Program-made: the position numbers and the translations under genes | The notes under the pieces: generated by a model | Database searches by the model: none | Seen by the model: only the letters and a program-made list of their open reading frames with translations | What the model was told of the DNA's origin: nothing | Assembly: GCA_027343785.1 (NCBI GenBank) | Contig: DAHWKF010000048.1 | Span: 1-23,945 of the forward strand | Direction: 5' to 3' | Source of the DNA: Leptospirillum sp. | GTDB lineage: Bacteria; Nitrospirota; Leptospirillia; Leptospirillales; Leptospirillaceae | DNA length: 23,945 nt | Shown here: one piece after another, positions 22,604-23,945 of the stretch | How positions within the stretch are numbered: position 1 is the first letter of the stretch | How the letters are laid out: the number at the start of each line of letters is the position of its first letter

Positions 22604-23362
22604 TCAGGCGTTCTCGCCGAAGAGCTGCTCCAGAAGTGATTCCGGAATATCGAAGTTGGCCCACACGTGCTGGATGTCGTCATGATCTTCCAGCGCTTCC
22701 ATCAAATGCACCATCATCCGGGCGTCCTTCCCTTCCAGGGGCACTGTCGTCTGGGGAATCATCGTCACCTCTGCATAAGAGGGGGAGAGTTTCCGGCTCT
22801 TGACGGCGTCAAGGACTGCAGAAAAATCCTGTGGGGCGGTGATGAGGTCGACCCCGTTTTCGTGCAGACGGAACTCTTCCGCACCCGTTTCAAGGGCGAG
22901 TTCCATGGCCTTGTCTTCAGTGATCCCGGGAACATCCAGGGTAATCATCCCTTTCTGGTCGAACATCCACGATACGCAACCATTTTCCCCCAGGTTGCCG
23001 CCGTTTTTGGAGAAAATCATACGGATTTCCGGTACCGTCCTGTTCTTGTTGTCCGTCTGGGCCTTGATCATGATCGCCACACCCTTGGGGCCATGGCCTT
23101 CAAACTGGCATTCCTCGTACTGGGCTCCTGGGATCTCTCCTGTACCTCTCTGGATCGCCTTCTTGATATTCTCCATGGGCATGTTTTCTTCCCGAGCCTT
23201 GAGCATCGCCGTTCGAAGCCGGGGATTCCCTTCCGGGTCTCCTCCGCCTATCCTTGCCGCTACCGTGATTTCTTTGGCAAGCCTCGTGAATGCCTTTCCT
23301 CTTTTGGCGTCTATGGCGGCTTTCTTGTGTTTTGTTGTCGCCCATTTTGAATGACCGGACAA
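22604..23362 (-). CDS. yebC: YebC/TACO1-family protein
   Basis: YebC proteins are conserved cytoplasmic proteins linked to translation of difficult peptide stretches, and some members are described as transcriptional regulators. The 252-residue protein begins SGHSKWATTKHKKAAIDAKRGK, the family hallmark, and continues with LAKEITVAARIGGGDPEGNPRLR, NMPMENIKKAIQRGTGE, GPKGVAIMIKAQTDNKNRT, FSKNGGNLGENGCVSWMF and the C-terminal WANFDIPESLLEQL. Length matches the family. Translation begins at TTG 23362, which aligns with the usual MSGHSKW start and has GGAGGT six bases upstream; no ATG fits. It is the promoter-proximal gene of the aromatic operon. In many bacteria yebC neighbours ruvC, which is not seen here. 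Confidence 0.95.
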   Translation of the reverse strand: MSGHSKWATTKHKKAAIDAKRGKAFTRLAKEITVAARIGGGDPEGNPRLRTAMLKAREENMPMENIKKAIQRGTGEIPGAQYEECQFEGHGPKGVAIMIKAQTDNKNRTVPEIRMIFSKNGGNLGENGCVSWMFDQKGMITLDVPGITEDKAMELALETGAEEFRLHENGVDLITAPQDFSAVLDAVKSRKLSPSYAEVTMIPQTTVPLEGKDARMMVHLMEALEDHDDIQHVWANFDIPESLLEQLFGENA

Positions 23363-23469
23363 TTCTTTACCTCCATCTGGTGGATGCCCTGACAAACTTT
23401 TGTTCCGGTGAACCCCGAAGGATGCGGATGATACCGGAAAGCGCCGGAATGTGACATGATTTTTGATTC

Positions 23470-23497
23470 ATGGTAGCACAGTGCCTTGGGCTCCCAA
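23470..23497 (-). promoter_or_regulatory. Candidate promoter of the yebC-aromatic operon, overlapped by a palindrome
   Basis: On the minus strand TTGGGA (23492-23497) and TACCAT (23470-23475) are 16 bp apart, and the -10 is preceded by TGC, an extended -10 feature. The -35 is part of the palindrome TTGGG-CT-CCCAA (23486-23497). Transcription would start near 23463, about 100 bases before the yebC start. The hexamers match only moderately. Confidence 0.4.
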
Positions 23498-23538
23498 AAG
23501 AACCGATTTCCGGATTGCTGTCTGACCGGACTTTTGGA

Positions 23539-23567
23539 TTGACAGGTCTCGGGAAAAGAGGGATAAT
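23539..23567 (+). promoter_or_regulatory. Near-consensus sigma70 promoter for the right-hand gene
   Basis: A perfect TTGACA (23539-23544) is followed after exactly 17 bp by GATAAT (23562-23567), five of six bases of the -10 consensus. Orientation is toward the gene at 23787, giving a leader of about 210 nt. This is the best promoter match in the window together with that of gltB. Confidence 0.65.
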
Positions 23568-23786
23568 CCCCCCATTCCTTCTCCTCAAGTGTGCCGTTCC
23601 CTGCCCTGCCGGAAATATCCGACCGGACGGGGGGACTTTCGCAAAAAGGATGGAAGGACGTTCTTGCGGGGACAGACACCCTTATTAAGATAAGTTATTT
23701 CCGCGCGGACGTGTAACGTATTCAGGGGGAGGGGCCGGAAAAACAGTCCGGACCGCAAAATAACGCCTTGTTTTGAGGAGTCAGAA

Positions 23787-23945
23787 ATGGCGTACCGAGA
23801 GTACAAGTTTGGCACAATGATGATTGCCACCCTGTTTGTGGTGACGTTGTCCATCACGATTTTGTTCCCGACCCTTCAGATGGCAAAGATTCCGCCAACG
23901 GCGACGGCAGTCCAGAAAGCCAAGGACTACGGATCGGAAAGCGGA
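23787..23945 (+). CDS. N-terminus of a membrane-anchored protein, possibly a cbb3-oxidase CcoO-like cytochrome c (partial)
   Basis: Only the first 53 codons are inside the window, with no stop. ATG at 23787 has GAGGAG six bases upstream. The start MAYREYKFGTM is followed by one hydrophobic helix (about residues 9-29) and then a periplasmic-looking segment with VQKAKDYGSESG. A single N-terminal anchor followed by text that in mono-haem cytochrome c subunits leads into the haem motif is compatible with a CcoO/FixO-like subunit. No CxxCH is present before the edge, so the identity is a guess; the existence of the gene is well supported by its ribosome-binding site and promoter. Confidence 0.55.
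   Translation, partial: MAYREYKFGTMMIATLFVVTLSITILFPTLQMAKIPPTATAVQKAKDYGSESG

Larger units (their letters stand above)
23363..23786. other. Divergent control region between yebC and the right-hand gene
   Basis: No gene is evident in these 424 bases. It holds two oppositely oriented promoter candidates, listed separately, and the leaders they would produce: about 100 nt for yebC and about 210 nt for the plus-strand gene. The plus-strand leader contains CTTAT/ATAAG (23690-23703) and a CCGGA/TCCGG hairpin (23735-23751), the latter about 20 bases before the ribosome-binding site of the downstream gene. No known riboswitch consensus was recognised. Confidence 0.35.

Noticed and set aside
1..23945. 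CRISPR arrays, insertion sequences, prophage or defence genes
   Set aside because: No regularly spaced repeats, transposase or integrase motifs, terminal inverted repeats or phage-like proteins were found on either strand.

Overview
This is a GC-rich bacterial chromosomal segment that is densely packed and made almost entirely of housekeeping metabolism. I see no insertion sequence, prophage, CRISPR array, rRNA or tRNA. The gene content and protein flavour suggest a Nitrospirota bacterium, probably Leptospirillum-like: a divergent GOGAT large subunit, a stand-alone acyl-ACP desaturase, a GlcD-GlcF fusion, and frequent GTG/TTG starts. That assignment is an inference from remembered family resemblance, not a database match.

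Layout. (1) 1-2252, minus: the N-terminal half of a glutamate synthase large subunit, truncated by the window edge, with a good sigma70-type promoter at 2429-2458 and a leader of about 170 nt. (2) 2253-2993: a non-coding divergent region with several small hairpins. (3) 2994-6841, plus: a YhaM-like OB/HD nuclease gene coupled by a GTGA overlap to a large FAD oxidase/iron-sulfur fusion. This fusion converges on, and overlaps by 14 bp, (4) a soluble PAS-type chemoreceptor (6828-7946, minus). (5) 8298-9173, minus: an acyl-ACP desaturase-like diiron protein. (6) 9427-14594, minus: a tight one-carbon/folate operon read in the order 5-formyl-THF cyclo-ligase, folE, folD, metF, panB, ChaC-like gene, xthA. 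(7) 14664-16565, plus: an SLC13-type permease with cytoplasmic RCK_C domains, divergent from the folate operon. (8) 16824-23362, minus: an aromatic amino acid operon in the order yebC, pheA, aroF, tyrA, aroA, cmk, plsC. (9) 23787-end, plus: the first 53 codons of a membrane-anchored protein behind a near-consensus promoter.

How the genes work together. In region 6, FolE starts pterin/folate synthesis, the cyclo-ligase salvages 5-formyl-THF, FolD and MetF set the one-carbon oxidation state, and PanB spends methylene-THF on pantothenate. In region 8, AroF (with a fused N-terminal regulatory domain) feeds the shikimate pathway, AroA makes EPSP, and PheA and TyrA branch to phenylalanine and tyrosine. 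cmk and plsC add CMP kinase and lysophosphatidate acylation. Most cistrons in regions 6 and 8 overlap or are separated by 1-2 nt, which implies translational coupling.

The window is mostly ordinary. The points most worth a second look are the ChaC-like protein that appears to lack its catalytic glutamate, the hairpin-rich spacer upstream of the YhaM-like gene, the gltB leader, the EPSP synthase with class II signature motifs, the TyrA cofactor loop, and several perfect palindromes at candidate promoters. I did not find convincing evidence of a wholly new system.
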